Shown piece after piece: positions 31,615 through 41,485 of a DNA stretch of 64,000 bases. Below the pieces are notes generated by a model. That model was not told the DNA's origin. It searched no databases and was given only the letters and a program-made list of their open reading frames with translations. The DNA is taken from the NCBI RefSeq assembly GCF_943737015.1, contig NZ_CALSFP010000001.1, positions 930,001 through 994,000 on the forward strand. The letters run 5' to 3'. The position numbers and the translations under genes were made by a program. Source of the DNA: Staphylococcus sp. Marseille-Q5304. GTDB lineage: Bacteria > Bacillota > Bacilli > Staphylococcales > Staphylococcaceae. Within the stretch, counting starts at the first letter, position 1, and every line of letters begins with the position of its first letter.

Positions 31615-31640
31615 ACATATATTAAAGAGGAGATACGAAA

Positions 31641-32318
31641 ATGATTTCTTTAAATCAAAGGTTAACGCATGTGAGTCGTTATATTATAGGTGATTTTCTT
31701 GTCGATATTGGCTCAGATCATGCATATTTGCCAATTTATGCAATTGAAAATCAAATGATTGAAAAAGCTATCGCTGGTGAAGTAATCACTGGCCCATATG
31801 AAGCTTCGCAGAAAAACGTGAAACACAATCAGATGACTAATGTAATAGATGTTCGTTTAGGTGATGGTCTCTCCGTTTTGAATGGTGATGAAAAGGTAAC
31901 ATCAATTACAATTTGTGGAATGGGTGGCCCATTAATTGCTAAAATCTTAAATGAAGGTGCCAAAAAATTAACGCATCAACCGCGTTTGATTTTACAAAGT
32001 AATATACAATCCAGCGCAATTCGAGAATTATTACCTGAAATCAACTACCAATTAGTAGCAGAAGAAATATTAGAAGAAAAAGGACATATTTATGAAATTC
32101 TAGTATGTGATCCAACTACCACGTCGCATAATCTTTCTGCATTAGAAATTAAATTTGGTCCTTATTTGCTTGAAAATAAAGATGCTTTATTTTATAAAAA
32201 ATGGCAACGTGAGCTTGATGCATTATTTAAAATAAAAGCTAATTTAAATCCACAACAACATGCCAACCGTTTAACAGAAATTAATAGAGAAATTGAAATG
32301 ATACAAGAGGTGATTTAA
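31641..32318 (+). CDS. trmK: tRNA (adenine(22)-N(1))-methyltransferase TrmK
   Basis: The 225-residue protein has the TrmK start LNQRLTHVSRYI, motif I VDIGSDHAYLPI near residue 21, and TICGMGGPLIAKIL (motif IV area), with a C-terminal coiled coil. It methylates A22 in the D-arm of tRNAs. It sits between sigA and the Nif3-like gene as in Bacillus (yqfN). Its ribosome-binding site is AAAGAGGAGA. Confidence 0.93.
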   Translation: MISLNQRLTHVSRYIIGDFLVDIGSDHAYLPIYAIENQMIEKAIAGEVITGPYEASQKNVKHNQMTNVIDVRLGDGLSVLNGDEKVTSITICGMGGPLIAKILNEGAKKLTHQPRLILQSNIQSSAIRELLPEINYQLVAEEILEEKGHIYEILVCDPTTTSHNLSALEIKFGPYLLENKDALFYKKWQRELDALFKIKANLNPQQHANRLTEINREIEMIQEVI

Positions 32319-33422
32319 GTGAAAATAAATCAATTATTAAATATTATAAATACTCATGTACCATTAAATACTGCTGAGTCTTGGGATAATGTAGGATTAC
32401 TCATTGGTGATAATGATTCAGAAATAACCGGAATTTTAACGGGTCTCGACTGTACTGAAGAGGTCGTGGATGAAGCGATTTCTAAAAAATGCAACACGAT
32501 TATATGTCACCATCCACTCATTTTTAAAGGCGTAAAACAAATTGTCGAACAAGACGGGTATGGTGCAATTATTCGTAAATTGATTGAACATCAAATCAAT
32601 TTAATTGCGCTACACACTAATCTAGATGTTTATCCAAGTGGCGTAAATGCCATGTTAGCCAACCATTTAAAACTACAACAACAACGAATTTTAAATCCAG
32701 AAACAATACATTACTATAAAGTGCATGTTTTTATCCCTCAAACACACCTTGAAACGTTTAAAAATAATCTTTCTCAGCATGGTTTAGCACAAGAAGGTGA
32801 ATACGAATATTGTTTCTTTGAAAGTTCTGGAACAGGTCAATTTAAGCCAGTTGGAAACGCTCAGCCGTATTTAGGAGACGTAGGAAAAATTGAACACGTT
32901 GAAGAATATAAAGTTGAATTTATGATTAACAAACATCAACGACAAACAGCTCAACAATTAGTTGAAAAATACCACCCGTACGAAACACCTGTTTATGATT
33001 TTATTAAAATGGAAAAAACAGCTGATTACGGTCTAGGTATGATAGGTGAGTTAGAAGAAAGTATGTCAGTACAAGAATTTGTTGATCATGCTAAAGATGC
33101 ATTAAAAATGCCTAGTGTAAGATTTGTTGGTGATAATAAGCAGCAAATTAAAAAAGTAGCTATTATTGGTGGTTCTGGCATTGGGTTCGAATATCAAGCT
33201 GCTCAGCAAGGTGCAGACATCTTTGTAACTGGTGATATTAAACATCATGATGCTTTAGATGCAAAAATAGCTGGTGTTAACTTGCTCGATATTAATCATT
33301 ACAGTGAATATGTAATGAAACAAGGACTCAAAGATTTATTGTATCTCTGGTTAGATGGCGAAGACAGTTCACTGAATATCATTGAATCAGAACTTAACAC
33401 AGATCCTTTTGAATATATGTAA
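32319..33422 (+). CDS. Nif3-like dinuclear metal center hexameric protein (YqfO type)
   Basis: The 367-residue protein has the Nif3 pieces NTAESWDNVGLLIGD, IICHHPLIFKG (metal His pair near residue 65), ALHTNLDV and late GDIKHHDALDA. A PII-like insert (VHVFIPQTHLETFKNNL) lies in the middle, as in the Gram-positive form. It forms a toroidal hexamer with two metals per subunit; the activity is not firmly known. The GTG start follows trmK with no gap and an AAGAGGTGAT site. Confidence 0.9.
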   Translation: MKINQLLNIINTHVPLNTAESWDNVGLLIGDNDSEITGILTGLDCTEEVVDEAISKKCNTIICHHPLIFKGVKQIVEQDGYGAIIRKLIEHQINLIALHTNLDVYPSGVNAMLANHLKLQQQRILNPETIHYYKVHVFIPQTHLETFKNNLSQHGLAQEGEYEYCFFESSGTGQFKPVGNAQPYLGDVGKIEHVEEYKVEFMINKHQRQTAQQLVEKYHPYETPVYDFIKMEKTADYGLGMIGELEESMSVQEFVDHAKDALKMPSVRFVGDNKQQIKKVAIIGGSGIGFEYQAAQQGADIFVTGDIKHHDALDAKIAGVNLLDINHYSEYVMKQGLKDLLYLWLDGEDSSLNIIESELNTDPFEYM

Positions 33423-33457
33423 GCATTCAAGTAATTATTAATAAATTGAAATTTAGT

Positions 33458-33485
33458 TCAAAATTAATTAGTAATCCATTATAAT
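33458..33485 (+). promoter_or_regulatory. Candidate promoter of cshB
   Basis: TTCAAA is followed about 16 bases later by a perfect TATAAT ending at 33485. The -10 lies inside a small CCATTATAATGG palindrome. Confidence 0.5.
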
Positions 33486-33516
33486 GGATAAGATGAAGTT
33501 TTAAGGAGGCTAAATC

Positions 33517-34848
33517 ATGGCGAATCACCCATTCGAAAGTTTTAATTTGGAACCAAGTCTGATTGAAGCTGTTAAAGATTTGAATTTTAATCAACCAACA
33601 GAAATTCAACAAAGAGTTATTCCAAAGATTATTAAAGAATTAAGCTTAATTGGACAATCTCAAACTGGTACAGGAAAATCACACGCGTTTTTACTACCAT
33701 TAATGCACATGATTGATCCAGATATTAAAGAACCACAAGCAGTAGTAGTAGCACCTACAAGAGAATTAGCTCAACAATTATTTGATGTCGCAAGTCACTT
33801 AGTTGAGTACAAAAAAGATGTTTCAGTCAAATTATTTATTGGTGGTACAGACATTGTAAGAGATCGACAACGTGTAAAAAACCAACCTCAACTCGTGATT
33901 GGTACGCCAACGCGTATTAATGATTTAGCGAAAAATGGTGATCTTCATGTTCATTTAGCATCTTATTTAGTTATTGACGAAGCCGATTTAATGATAGATT
34001 TAGGTCTTATTAATGAAGTGGATTTAATTGCAACAAGATTAGAAGATAGTGCCCATATTGCAGTATTTAGTGCTACGATTCCTAAATCATTACATCCATT
34101 TTTAAATAAATATTTAGAAAACCCTGAGTTCATTGAAATAGAGAATACAACCCAGAATAAAAAGAATATTGAATTTTATCTAATTCCTACTAAAGGTACG
34201 GTTAAAGTTGAGAAGACTTTAAAACTTATAGATATATTAAACCCTTATCTATGTATCATATTTTGTAATAGTAGAGATAATGCAGACGAATTAGCAAAGC
34301 AGTTAAATGAATCAGGGATAAAAGTAGGAATGATACATGGTGGTTTAACACCACGTGAACGTAAGCAACAAATGAAACGCATAAGGAATTTAGAGTTTCA
34401 GTTTGTTATTGCCAGTGATTTAGCTTCCAGAGGTATTGATATAGAAGGAGTCAGTCATGTAATAAACTTTGATGTTCCAAATGATATAGATTTCTTTACT
34501 CACCGTGTCGGCAGGACAGGTAGAGGTCAATATAAAGGTGTTGCCATAACATTATATAGTCCTGAAGAAGAAGAAAATGTATCATTAATTGAACAACGTG
34601 GATACAAATTTGAAAATGTCGATATTAAAAATGGTGAATTAAAAGCAATAAATGCACATAATAAACGCCAAACACGTAAGAAAAAAGATGACCACCTTAC
34701 AAATCAACTTAAACACAAAGTTAAACGAAATAATAAAAAGGTTAAGCCTGGTTATAAAAAGAAATTCAAGCGTAATTTAGAAGAATTAAAACAAAAAGAG
34801 CGTAAACAATACAGTAAGCAACAACGACGTAAAAATAGAAAAGGATAG
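33517..34848 (+). CDS. cshB: DEAD-box ATP-dependent RNA helicase CshB
   Basis: The 443-residue helicase has a Q motif, Walker A SQTGTGKS near residue 47, PTRELAQQ, VIDEADLM (DEAD), FSATIP (SAT), ASDLASRGIDI and HRVGRTGRG (motif VI). The C-terminal 75 residues are highly basic (Lys/Arg repeats) and likely hold RNA. CshB proteins act in cold tolerance and ribosome assembly or RNA turnover. It is preceded by AAGGAGG and followed closely by nfo. Confidence 0.94.
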   Translation: MANHPFESFNLEPSLIEAVKDLNFNQPTEIQQRVIPKIIKELSLIGQSQTGTGKSHAFLLPLMHMIDPDIKEPQAVVVAPTRELAQQLFDVASHLVEYKKDVSVKLFIGGTDIVRDRQRVKNQPQLVIGTPTRINDLAKNGDLHVHLASYLVIDEADLMIDLGLINEVDLIATRLEDSAHIAVFSATIPKSLHPFLNKYLENPEFIEIENTTQNKKNIEFYLIPTKGTVKVEKTLKLIDILNPYLCIIFCNSRDNADELAKQLNESGIKVGMIHGGLTPRERKQQMKRIRNLEFQFVIASDLASRGIDIEGVSHVINFDVPNDIDFFTHRVGRTGRGQYKGVAITLYSPEEEENVSLIEQRGYKFENVDIKNGELKAINAHNKRQTRKKKDDHLTNQLKHKVKRNNKKVKPGYKKKFKRNLEELKQKERKQYSKQQRRKNRKG

Positions 34849-34857
34849 GTGAACGAT

Positions 34858-35748
34858 ATGTTATTAGGATCTCACGTTTCTATGAATGGCAAAAAAATGT
34901 TACAAGGTTCTGCAGAAGAAGCTGCCCGTTTAGGTGAATCTACCTTTATGATTTATACCGGGGCTCCTCAAAATACGCGCCGTAAACCTATTGAAGAATT
35001 AAATATTGAAAAAGGTCAAGAAGTCATGAAAGAACAAGGTTTATCAAATATTGTTGTTCATGCGCCTTATATTATTAATATCGCAAATACTGTAAAACCA
35101 CATGTATTTGATTTAGGTGTGGAGTTTCTACAAAGTGAAATTGAAAGAACGCAAGCGATCGGCGCGAAAGACATCGTACTTCATCCTGGTTCCCACGTTG
35201 GCGAAGGTGCAGATAAAGGTATTGCAAAAATAATTGAAGGTTTGAATGAAGTATTAACTAAAGATAATGATGTTAGAATCGCGTTAGAAACTATGGCGGG
35301 TAAAGGATCAGAAGTCGGAAGATCATTTGAAGAAATCGCTAGAATTATCGATGGTGTAAATCATAATGAACGTTTATCAATATGCTTTGATACATGCCAT
35401 ACACATGATGCTGGATACAATGTAAAAGAAGATTTCGATGGTGTATTAAATGAATTTGATAAAATCATTGGAGTCGATCGAATTAAAGTTGTTCATGTGA
35501 ACGATAGTAAAAACGATATTGGTGCTCATAAAGATAGACACGAAAATATTGGCTTCGGTTATATCGGCTTCGATGCATTAAACTACGTAGTACATCACGA
35601 TACATTTAAAGATATTCCAAAAATATTAGAGACACCATTTGTTGGTGAAGATAAGAAAAGCAAAAAGCCACCATACAAACTAGAAATAGAAATGCTTAAA
35701 CAACAACAATTTGATTCAGAATTAAAAAACAAATTGTTGAATGAATAA
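34858..35748 (+). CDS. nfo: Endonuclease IV
   Basis: The 296-residue AP endonuclease has the TIM-barrel signatures [54 protein letters not shown] and [22 protein letters not shown], supplying the three-zinc site. It cuts abasic sites in base excision repair. GTG 34849 is in frame, but AGGTGA (34847-34852) and the known start MLLGSHVSM favour the ATG at 34858. It probably shares a transcript with cshB. Confidence 0.96.
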   Translation: MLLGSHVSMNGKKMLQGSAEEAARLGESTFMIYTGAPQNTRRKPIEELNIEKGQEVMKEQGLSNIVVHAPYIINIANTVKPHVFDLGVEFLQSEIERTQAIGAKDIVLHPGSHVGEGADKGIAKIIEGLNEVLTKDNDVRIALETMAGKGSEVGRSFEEIARIIDGVNHNERLSICFDTCHTHDAGYNVKEDFDGVLNEFDKIIGVDRIKVVHVNDSKNDIGAHKDRHENIGFGYIGFDALNYVVHHDTFKDIPKILETPFVGEDKKSKKPPYKLEIEMLKQQQFDSELKNKLLNE

Positions 35749-35796
35749 TTGACCTTACGTTTTTTCATTAATTAATTAAACTTTCATAAATAAAGT

Positions 35797-35850
35797 AAGA
35801 GTAGAATGTTAAATCTGTTTAAAAGCAGTTTTTGACGTTCTACTCTTTTT
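35797..35850 (+). terminator. Terminator of nfo
   Basis: AAGAGTAGAA (35797-35806) pairs with TTCTACTCTT (35838-35847) and continues into T residues. The loop is long (about 31 bases) and contains a further small hairpin. Confidence 0.82.
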
Positions 35851-35855
35851 ATAAT

Positions 35856-35870
35856 TCGTAAAGATTACTA
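35856..35870. promoter_or_regulatory. Candidate Zur box upstream of the zinc transport operon
   Basis: TCGTAA, two bases, ATTAC, then TA agrees with the Gram-positive Zur operator TCGTAAT-N-ATTACGA at all but two fixed bases. It abuts the -35 of the promoter at 35871-35899. The operon it precedes ends with the zur gene, so zinc-dependent autoregulation is expected. Confidence 0.72.
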
Positions 35871-35899
35871 TTTACATAATTGTATGACCCATGTATAGT
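35871..35899 (+). promoter_or_regulatory. SigA-type promoter of the zinc transport operon
   Basis: TTTACA (35871-35876) and TATAGT (35894-35899) are 17 bases apart, just upstream of the ABC ATPase gene. Confidence 0.72.
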
Positions 35900-35917
35900 A
35901 TAGTACGAGGTGAAAAC

Positions 35918-36691
35918 ATGACTACACCAGTTTTTGAATTAAAAAATATAAATTATCATTTTGATAACAAACGTGTGTTAGAGAACATCAATATTAAAAT
36001 AAATAGAGGTACCTTTCTTGCAATTGTAGGGCCGAACGGTGCCGGTAAATCTACGTTATTGAAACTTATACTGGGCTTACTACCTTTACAAAATGGAGAA
36101 ATATTAGTCGATGGCAATGACTATAACGGTAAACAGTCGTCTTTGAAAGTAAGTTACGTTTCTCAAAAAGCTCAAGCATTTAAAGCGGGATTCCCAGCTA
36201 GTGTTAAAGAAGTCGTAATAAGTGGCTTAACTAAACGTAAAAAGCTAGGTAAATGGTTCAATAAAAATGACGAACGTAAGGTTCAAACTGTACTTAAAAG
36301 ATTGAATATTGAACATTTAATTGATAAAAATATAGCCGAACTATCAGGAGGTCAACAACAACGTGTACTCGTTGCCAGAGCCTTGATAAGCGATCCAAGT
36401 GTGCTTGTACTAGATGAGCCTACAAACGGTATAGATGCAAAACATGTAAGTGAATTTTACGAAACGCTAGAAAGATTAAAGCATGAAGGTGTAACTATTA
36501 TTTTAGTTACACACGACATAGGTGTGGTGGCAGATACAGCTACAGAAGTGGCATGTTTAAATAAACATTTACATTTCCATGGGACTACAGAAGCCTTTAA
36601 ATCGTTGGATGAGGTTGAAATTTCGAAAATATATGGACATCCAATCCAATTTGTCGATCACCAACATGATAGGGAGTGTTGTACATCATGA
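35918..36691 (+). CDS. znuC: Zinc ABC transporter ATP-binding protein (ZnuC-like)
   Basis: The 257-residue ATPase has Walker A GPNGAGKST near residue 37, signature LSGGQQQRVLVARAL and Walker B VLVLDEPTNGID, followed by a His switch (LVTHDIG). The C-terminus is His- and Cys-rich ([17 protein letters not shown]), common in metal importers. Zinc is inferred from the downstream zur gene and the Zur box; manganese is the alternative. GAGGTGA sets the ATG at 35918. No substrate-binding lipoprotein gene is adjacent. Confidence 0.9.
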   Translation: MTTPVFELKNINYHFDNKRVLENINIKINRGTFLAIVGPNGAGKSTLLKLILGLLPLQNGEILVDGNDYNGKQSSLKVSYVSQKAQAFKAGFPASVKEVVISGLTKRKKLGKWFNKNDERKVQTVLKRLNIEHLIDKNIAELSGGQQQRVLVARALISDPSVLVLDEPTNGIDAKHVSEFYETLERLKHEGVTIILVTHDIGVVADTATEVACLNKHLHFHGTTEAFKSLDEVEISKIYGHPIQFVDHQHDRECCTS

Positions 36692-37551
36692 TTGAGGCAT
36701 TATTGAATTTCGACTTCATGAGGTATTCTTTATTAAGTGGGATGCTAATTGGTTTTCTAGCTCCGTTAATTGGAGCATTTATTGTGGTGCGTAGGTTATC
36801 ATTGATTGCTGATGCACTGAGCCACGTGACACTCGGTGGTATTTCTTTCGGAATGTTTGTTTTAACCATCTTTCCTGCTTTAACTTTCCTTAATCCAATG
36901 TGGTTCGGTATTTTATTTGCAATTGTCGGTGCACTGTTAATTGAAAACTTAAGAAGTATGTATAGTAATTATCAAGAAATAGCTATCCCCATCATTATGA
37001 GTGCTGGCATAGCTTTAAGTGCTATTTTTATATCTTTATCGGATGGTTTTAACCAAGAAATCGTCGGACTGTTATTCGGTTCGATTAGTGCAGTAACTCA
37101 AAGTGATTTGTTGACGATTATCGTGATTGTGATTATTGCAGTTGCATTTATTTTAATATTTTATAAAGAATTATTCATTTTATCTTTCGATGAGGAATAT
37201 AGTAAAGTTATAGGCATTCCTAAATGGATTCAATTCGTATTCATTATAATCGTAGCAATGGTAATTTCTGCATCAATGCGCGTTGTAGGTATTTTACTAG
37301 TAAGTGCTTTAATCACTCTACCTGTCGCAATTGCAATGCGATTTACAAAAGGATTTAAACAATTGATTATCACTAGTATTGTAATTGGAGAATGTTCTGT
37401 AGTAGGTGGTTTAATTTTATCTTTCTATATGAATATTTCTCCTGGTGGCGTTATCGTCGTACTACTAGTATTATTATTAGCAATAACGATGGTTTATCAA
37501 CGTTTAAAATTGAGATCAAATAAAGGAGCTGTTATTGATGGAAACAAATGA
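36688..37551 (+). CDS. znuB: Zinc ABC transporter permease (ZnuB-like)
   Basis: The 287-residue protein has eight to nine hydrophobic segments and the ABC-3 family motif ([25 protein letters not shown] near residue 30, [35 protein letters not shown] later, split here over two stretches). It forms the membrane channel with the ATPase. Its ATG overlaps the znuC stop (ATGA); a GTG at 36676 is a less likely start. It overlaps zur by 14 bases. Confidence 0.9.
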   Translation: MIEALLNFDFMRYSLLSGMLIGFLAPLIGAFIVVRRLSLIADALSHVTLGGISFGMFVLTIFPALTFLNPMWFGILFAIVGALLIENLRSMYSNYQEIAIPIIMSAGIALSAIFISLSDGFNQEIVGLLFGSISAVTQSDLLTIIVIVIIAVAFILIFYKELFILSFDEEYSKVIGIPKWIQFVFIIIVAMVISASMRVVGILLVSALITLPVAIAMRFTKGFKQLIITSIVIGECSVVGGLILSFYMNISPGGVIVVLLVLLLAITMVYQRLKLRSNKGAVIDGNK

Positions 37552-37951
37552 AGCAATTGATATTCTTAAACAAGAAGGGCATAAGTACACTGATAAAAGA
37601 CGTACAATATTAGACATTTTTGTTTCTGAAGATAAATACATCAATGCGAAACATGTTCAGCAAAAAATGGATAAACATTTTCCAGGTATTTCATTTGATA
37701 CAGTTTATCGTAATCTACATTTATTTAAAGATTTAGGTATTGTAGAAAGTACTGAATTTGATGGTGAAATGAAATTTAGAATTGCATGTACAAACCATCA
37801 TCATCATCACTTTATTTGTGAAACTTGTGGAGAAACTAAAGTTATTGATTTCTGTCCGTTAGAAGAAGTAAAATCTCAACTTCCAAAAGTAAGTATCAAT
37901 ACTCACAAATTAGAGGTTTATGGTGTTTGTGAACATTGCCAGACAGTATAA
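37538..37951 (+). CDS. zur: Zinc uptake regulator Zur (Fur family)
   Basis: The 137-residue Fur-family repressor has the winged helix ([39 protein letters not shown]), the His-rich metal motif [14 protein letters not shown], and a second CxxC near the C-terminus (YGVCEHC), together forming the structural zinc site. Operon context with a zinc-type transporter favours Zur over Fur or PerR. AAAGGAG (37522-37528) selects the ATG at 37538 over the TTG three bases earlier. Confidence 0.93.
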   Translation: METNEAIDILKQEGHKYTDKRRTILDIFVSEDKYINAKHVQQKMDKHFPGISFDTVYRNLHLFKDLGIVESTEFDGEMKFRIACTNHHHHHFICETCGETKVIDFCPLEEVKSQLPKVSINTHKLEVYGVCEHCQTV

Positions 37952-38077
37952 GTCGAACAAACGAAGTTAAAACATAGGCCATTAGTCTGAATTCTAATGA
38001 TCATGAGCCGTAAATGTTTAAAACATCGCTATTTGAGATATACTATAAATGTAGTTAAAGATGACACATAATTTTAA

Positions 38078-38108
38078 TTGACATGCATGATAGTTTGTTA
38101 AGCATATT
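38078..38108 (+). promoter_or_regulatory. Possible sodA promoter
   Basis: A perfect TTGACA (38078-38083) is present. The best -10 choices (AGCATA at 38101 or CATATT at 38103) are poor, so only the -35 is convincing. Confidence 0.4.
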
Positions 38109-38171
38109 GATTGTTGTCATTTATATTAGTTGTTATGCTTTATTTAACATTAATTAGGAGGATGATTAATT

Positions 38172-38771
38172 ATGGCTTTTGAATTACCAAACTTACCTTA
38201 TGGTTTCGACGCATTGGAACCACATATCGATAAAGAAACTATGGAAATTCACCATGACAAACACCATAACACTTATGTAACTAAATTAAATAGTGCAATC
38301 GAAGGTACTGACTTAGAATCTAAGTCAATCGAAGAAATCGTTGCTAACTTAGATAGTGTACCAGAAGATATTCAAACAGCTGTTCGTAATAATGGTGGCG
38401 GACACTTAAACCACTCATTATTCTGGGAATTATTAACTCCTAACTCTGAAGAAAAAGGTACTGTAGTTGATAAAATTAAAGAACAATGGGGTTCTTTAGA
38501 TGAATTCAAAAAAGAATTCGCAGACAAAGCTGCAGCTCGTTTCGGTTCAGGTTGGGCATGGTTAGTAGTTAACGATGGTAAATTAGAAATCGTTACAACT
38601 CCTAACCAAGACAATCCAATTACTGAAGGTAAAACACCTATCCTTGGCTTAGACGTTTGGGAACATGCTTATTACCTTAAATATCAAAACAAACGTCCTG
38701 ACTACATCAGTGCATTCTGGAATGTAGTTAATTGGGAAAAAGTTGACGAATTATATAACGCTGCAAAATAA
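38172..38771 (+). CDS. sodA: Superoxide dismutase (Mn/Fe family)
   Basis: The 199-residue enzyme has the metal ligands in [13 protein letters not shown] (His27 region), [12 protein letters not shown] (His81 region) and [18 protein letters not shown] (Asp161 and His165 region), with [10 protein letters not shown]. It converts superoxide to peroxide and oxygen. Manganese use is typical of staphylococcal SodA, but metal choice cannot be read reliably. AGGAGGATG precedes the start, and codon use is that of a highly expressed gene. Confidence 0.97.
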   Translation: MAFELPNLPYGFDALEPHIDKETMEIHHDKHHNTYVTKLNSAIEGTDLESKSIEEIVANLDSVPEDIQTAVRNNGGGHLNHSLFWELLTPNSEEKGTVVDKIKEQWGSLDEFKKEFADKAAARFGSGWAWLVVNDGKLEIVTTPNQDNPITEGKTPILGLDVWEHAYYLKYQNKRPDYISAFWNVVNWEKVDELYNAAK

Positions 38772-38789
38772 TTAAATAAAGCGTCAGTA

Positions 38790-38828
38790 AAGGCTGGGAC
38801 ATGATAATGCCCCAGCCTTCTCTTATTT
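38790..38828 (+). terminator. Terminator of sodA
   Basis: AAGGCTGGG (38790-38798) pairs with CCCAGCCTT (38811-38819), followed by a pyrimidine-rich tail. The GGCTGGGA core recurs in other staphylococcal terminators, including the one after efp. Confidence 0.85.
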
Positions 38829-38969
38829 ATATTATTATGTGTGAGATTTTGAAATCTACTATATCAGTAAGATTTCCAATCTACACACTTTTTTAATTAA
38901 AATAATAGAAATCTTTAGTGATTTAATATATCATTTGTATTGAGAACTTTTGAATAGAGGTATGTTAAT

Positions 38970-41162
38970 GTGTTAAAAAGACTAAAGGAAAAAACAAAAG
39001 AAGAAAAAGCTAGAAATACGATGAATAAAAGAATTGGTTTTTTATTTGGCGTCATCGTATTTATCTTTGCAGTAGTTGTTCTCAGGTTAGGGTATTTACA
39101 AATTGCTCAAGGTTCTCATTACAACCAACAAATAAAAAATAGTGAAAACATAACAATGAACGAAGCTGTACCGCGAGGACGCATTCTAGATAGAAATGGA
39201 AAAGTCCTAGTTGACAATGCTTCAAAGAAAGCAATTACATATACGAGAGGTAAGAAAACCTCACAAAAAGAAGTTTTAAAAACAGCAAGAGATTTATCAA
39301 AATTAATCAAAATGGATACTAAAAAAATTACACCACGAGATAAAGAGGACTATTGGATTCAAATACACCCTAAAAAAGCCAAAGCGCTAATGAAGGAAGA
39401 AGAGCAACTGCTCAATGATGGTAGTATTTCTCAAGAAGAATACGATAAGACGCTTTATAAAAAGATAACTGCAAAGCAAACTGACAAGTTATCAGATAAA
39501 GACTTACAAATACTTGCGATTTATCGACAAATGATGTCAGGATCTCCAATGGATCCACAAACGATTAAAAATGATGATGTGTCTGATGAAGAATACGCTA
39601 GAGTAGCACAAAAATTACCTGATTTACCAGGCGTGAATACGACTACTGATTGGGATAGAAAATATCCTTATAAAGATACTCTAAGAAGTATATTTGGTGA
39701 TGTATCAACTCCTGAAGAAGGTATACCGAAAGAACTCGTTGATAAGTATTTAGCTAAGGGTTATTCTCGTAATGATCGTGTAGGTAAGTCTTATTTAGAA
39801 TATCAATATAATGATGTTTTAAAAGGTAAAAAGAAAAAGATGAAATACACTACGGATAAATCAGGTAATGTGGTTGATTCTAAAGTGATTAGTAAAGGTT
39901 CACGAGGAGATGACCTTGTATTAAGCATTGATATTAATTTACAGAAAAAAACTGAAGACTATCTTGAAAAACAAATTAAAAAATTACGTAGTCAGGGTGC
40001 CAAAGATATGGATAATGCCATGATTGTGGTACAAAATCCTAATAACGGTGATATTTTAGCAATGGCAGGTAAGCAAATTGATAAGGACGGAGATATGAAA
40101 GATTATGATATCGGTACGTTTACTTCACAATTTGCAGTTGGATCATCAGTAAAAGGTGGTACTTTACTAGCTGGTTATCAAAACAATGCTATAGATGTCG
40201 GTGATGAAATGATCGATACTCCATTAAAATTTGCTGGTGGATTAACGAAACGTTCTTACTTTAACAAAAAAGGCAAAGTAAAGATTAACGATAAAGAAGC
40301 GTTAATGCACTCATCAAACGTTTACATGTTTAAAACAGCCTTGAAATTAGCAGGTAAACCATTCTCGCCAAATATGACATTACCACCAGATATTTCTGAT
40401 GCTGGTAAGAAATTACGTAAAGGTTTAAATCAAGTTGGTTTAGGTGTTAAGACAGGTATTGATCTACCAAATGAAACAGTTGGTCAAATAGAACCATTAA
40501 CGAACAACCCAGGTAATTACTTAGATTTAGCAATTGGTCAGTTTGACACATATACACCAATGCAACTTGCACAATATGTTTCAACTATCGGAAATAATGG
40601 TTACAGAATTCAACCACACATTGGTGAAGAAATTAGAAAAGCAAATAACAAAGATAGCCTTGGACCAGTAAAAAATAAAATCAAAGGTACCGTATTAAAT
40701 AAAGTCAATAATAAACCTTCGGAAATAAAACAAGTTCAAGAAGGGTTCAAGATGGCATTTAATGAAAAAGAAGGTACGGGTTATCAAAGCTTTAAAGATA
40801 CTGTCGTTCCATCTGCTGGTAAGACTGGTACTGCTGAGGTTTATCAAGATGGAGAATCACGTGTTAACCAAACTTATATAGGCTATGCACCACAGAAAAA
40901 TCCGAAACTTGCTTTCTCAATTGTTTATACAAACCAACCTGTTCCACCACCATGGTTAAACGGTGGCGATTTAGGTCGCGATGTAATCAATTATTATTTC
41001 AAACGAGATAAAGAAGAAAAAGAAAATAAGCAAGAAAATAAACAAGAAAATAAACAACCACAAAATAACGGCCGAAATGCCAACCAAGCCATTAACCAAA
41101 ATAATAGAAACGTACAAAACGGAGCGAACGCACAAAATAATCTAGTGAATAATAATAACTAA
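38970..41162 (+). CDS. pbp3: Penicillin-binding protein 3 (class B transpeptidase)
   Basis: The 730-residue protein has an N-terminal anchor (about residues 20-42, IGFLFGVIVFIFAVVVLRLGY), a dimerization domain (VPRGRILDRNGKVL near 66), and the transpeptidase motifs SSVK (FAVGSSVKGG, SxxK), SSN (MHSSNVYM) and KTGT (SAGKTGTAEV). It cross-links peptidoglycan stems. The C-terminal 50 residues are low-complexity Lys/Glu/Asn/Gln with KQEN repeats, beyond the catalytic domain. The GTG start has AGAGG nine bases upstream. The place between sodA and rpmG matches S. aureus pbp3. Confidence 0.92.
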   Translation: MLKRLKEKTKEEKARNTMNKRIGFLFGVIVFIFAVVVLRLGYLQIAQGSHYNQQIKNSENITMNEAVPRGRILDRNGKVLVDNASKKAITYTRGKKTSQKEVLKTARDLSKLIKMDTKKITPRDKEDYWIQIHPKKAKALMKEEEQLLNDGSISQEEYDKTLYKKITAKQTDKLSDKDLQILAIYRQMMSGSPMDPQTIKNDDVSDEEYARVAQKLPDLPGVNTTTDWDRKYPYKDTLRSIFGDVSTPEEGIPKELVDKYLAKGYSRNDRVGKSYLEYQYNDVLKGKKKKMKYTTDKSGNVVDSKVISKGSRGDDLVLSIDINLQKKTEDYLEKQIKKLRSQGAKDMDNAMIVVQNPNNGDILAMAGKQIDKDGDMKDYDIGTFTSQFAVGSSVKGGTLLAGYQNNAIDVGDEMIDTPLKFAGGLTKRSYFNKKGKVKINDKEALMHSSNVYMFKTALKLAGKPFSPNMTLPPDISDAGKKLRKGLNQVGLGVKTGIDLPNETVGQIEPLTNNPGNYLDLAIGQFDTYTPMQLAQYVSTIGNNGYRIQPHIGEEIRKANNKDSLGPVKNKIKGTVLNKVNNKPSEIKQVQEGFKMAFNEKEGTGYQSFKDTVVPSAGKTGTAEVYQDGESRVNQTYIGYAPQKNPKLAFSIVYTNQPVPPPWLNGGDLGRDVINYYFKRDKEEKENKQENKQENKQPQNNGRNANQAINQNNRNVQNGANAQNNLVNNNN

Positions 41163-41199
41163 TAAAGCTTGCAATCATACGATTTTAATCAAATAGTAC

Positions 41200-41228
41200 T
41201 TTTCATTTTTAATTGTAAATGGTATTAT
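41200..41228 (+). promoter_or_regulatory. Candidate promoter of rpmG
   Basis: TTTTCA (41200-41205) and TATTAT (41223-41228) are 17 bases apart, about 38 bases before the L33 start. The -35 is weak. Confidence 0.4.
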
Positions 41229-41265
41229 AAATAGGTCGTATTTTAAAAGGTAAGGAGGAAATAAC

Positions 41266-41415
41266 ATGCGCGTAAATGTTACATTAGCTTGCACAGAATG
41301 TGGAGAAAGAAATTACATTACTACAAAAAATAAACGTACAAATCCTGAACGTATCGAAATGAAAAAACACTGTGCTAGAGAAAATAAGCACACACTTCAC
41401 CGTGAAACGAAATAA
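41266..41415 (+). CDS. rpmG: 50S ribosomal protein L33
   Basis: Translation of 41266-41415 gives 49 residues starting [19 protein letters not shown] and ending HTLHRETK, which is L33. A TAAGGAGGAA ribosome-binding site precedes the ATG. The first zinc pair CTEC (residues 9 and 12) is present, but the second pair has only one Cys (HCAREN), so zinc binding may be lost or altered. Firmicutes often carry several L33 copies that differ in this way. Confidence 0.95.
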   Translation: MRVNVTLACTECGERNYITTKNKRTNPERIEMKKHCARENKHTLHRETK

Positions 41416-41485
41416 TAACCTTAACTTAAGGTAAATTTATTGCTCAATATCACATTTATTCGAGTATATAACTAATTAATAAAAA

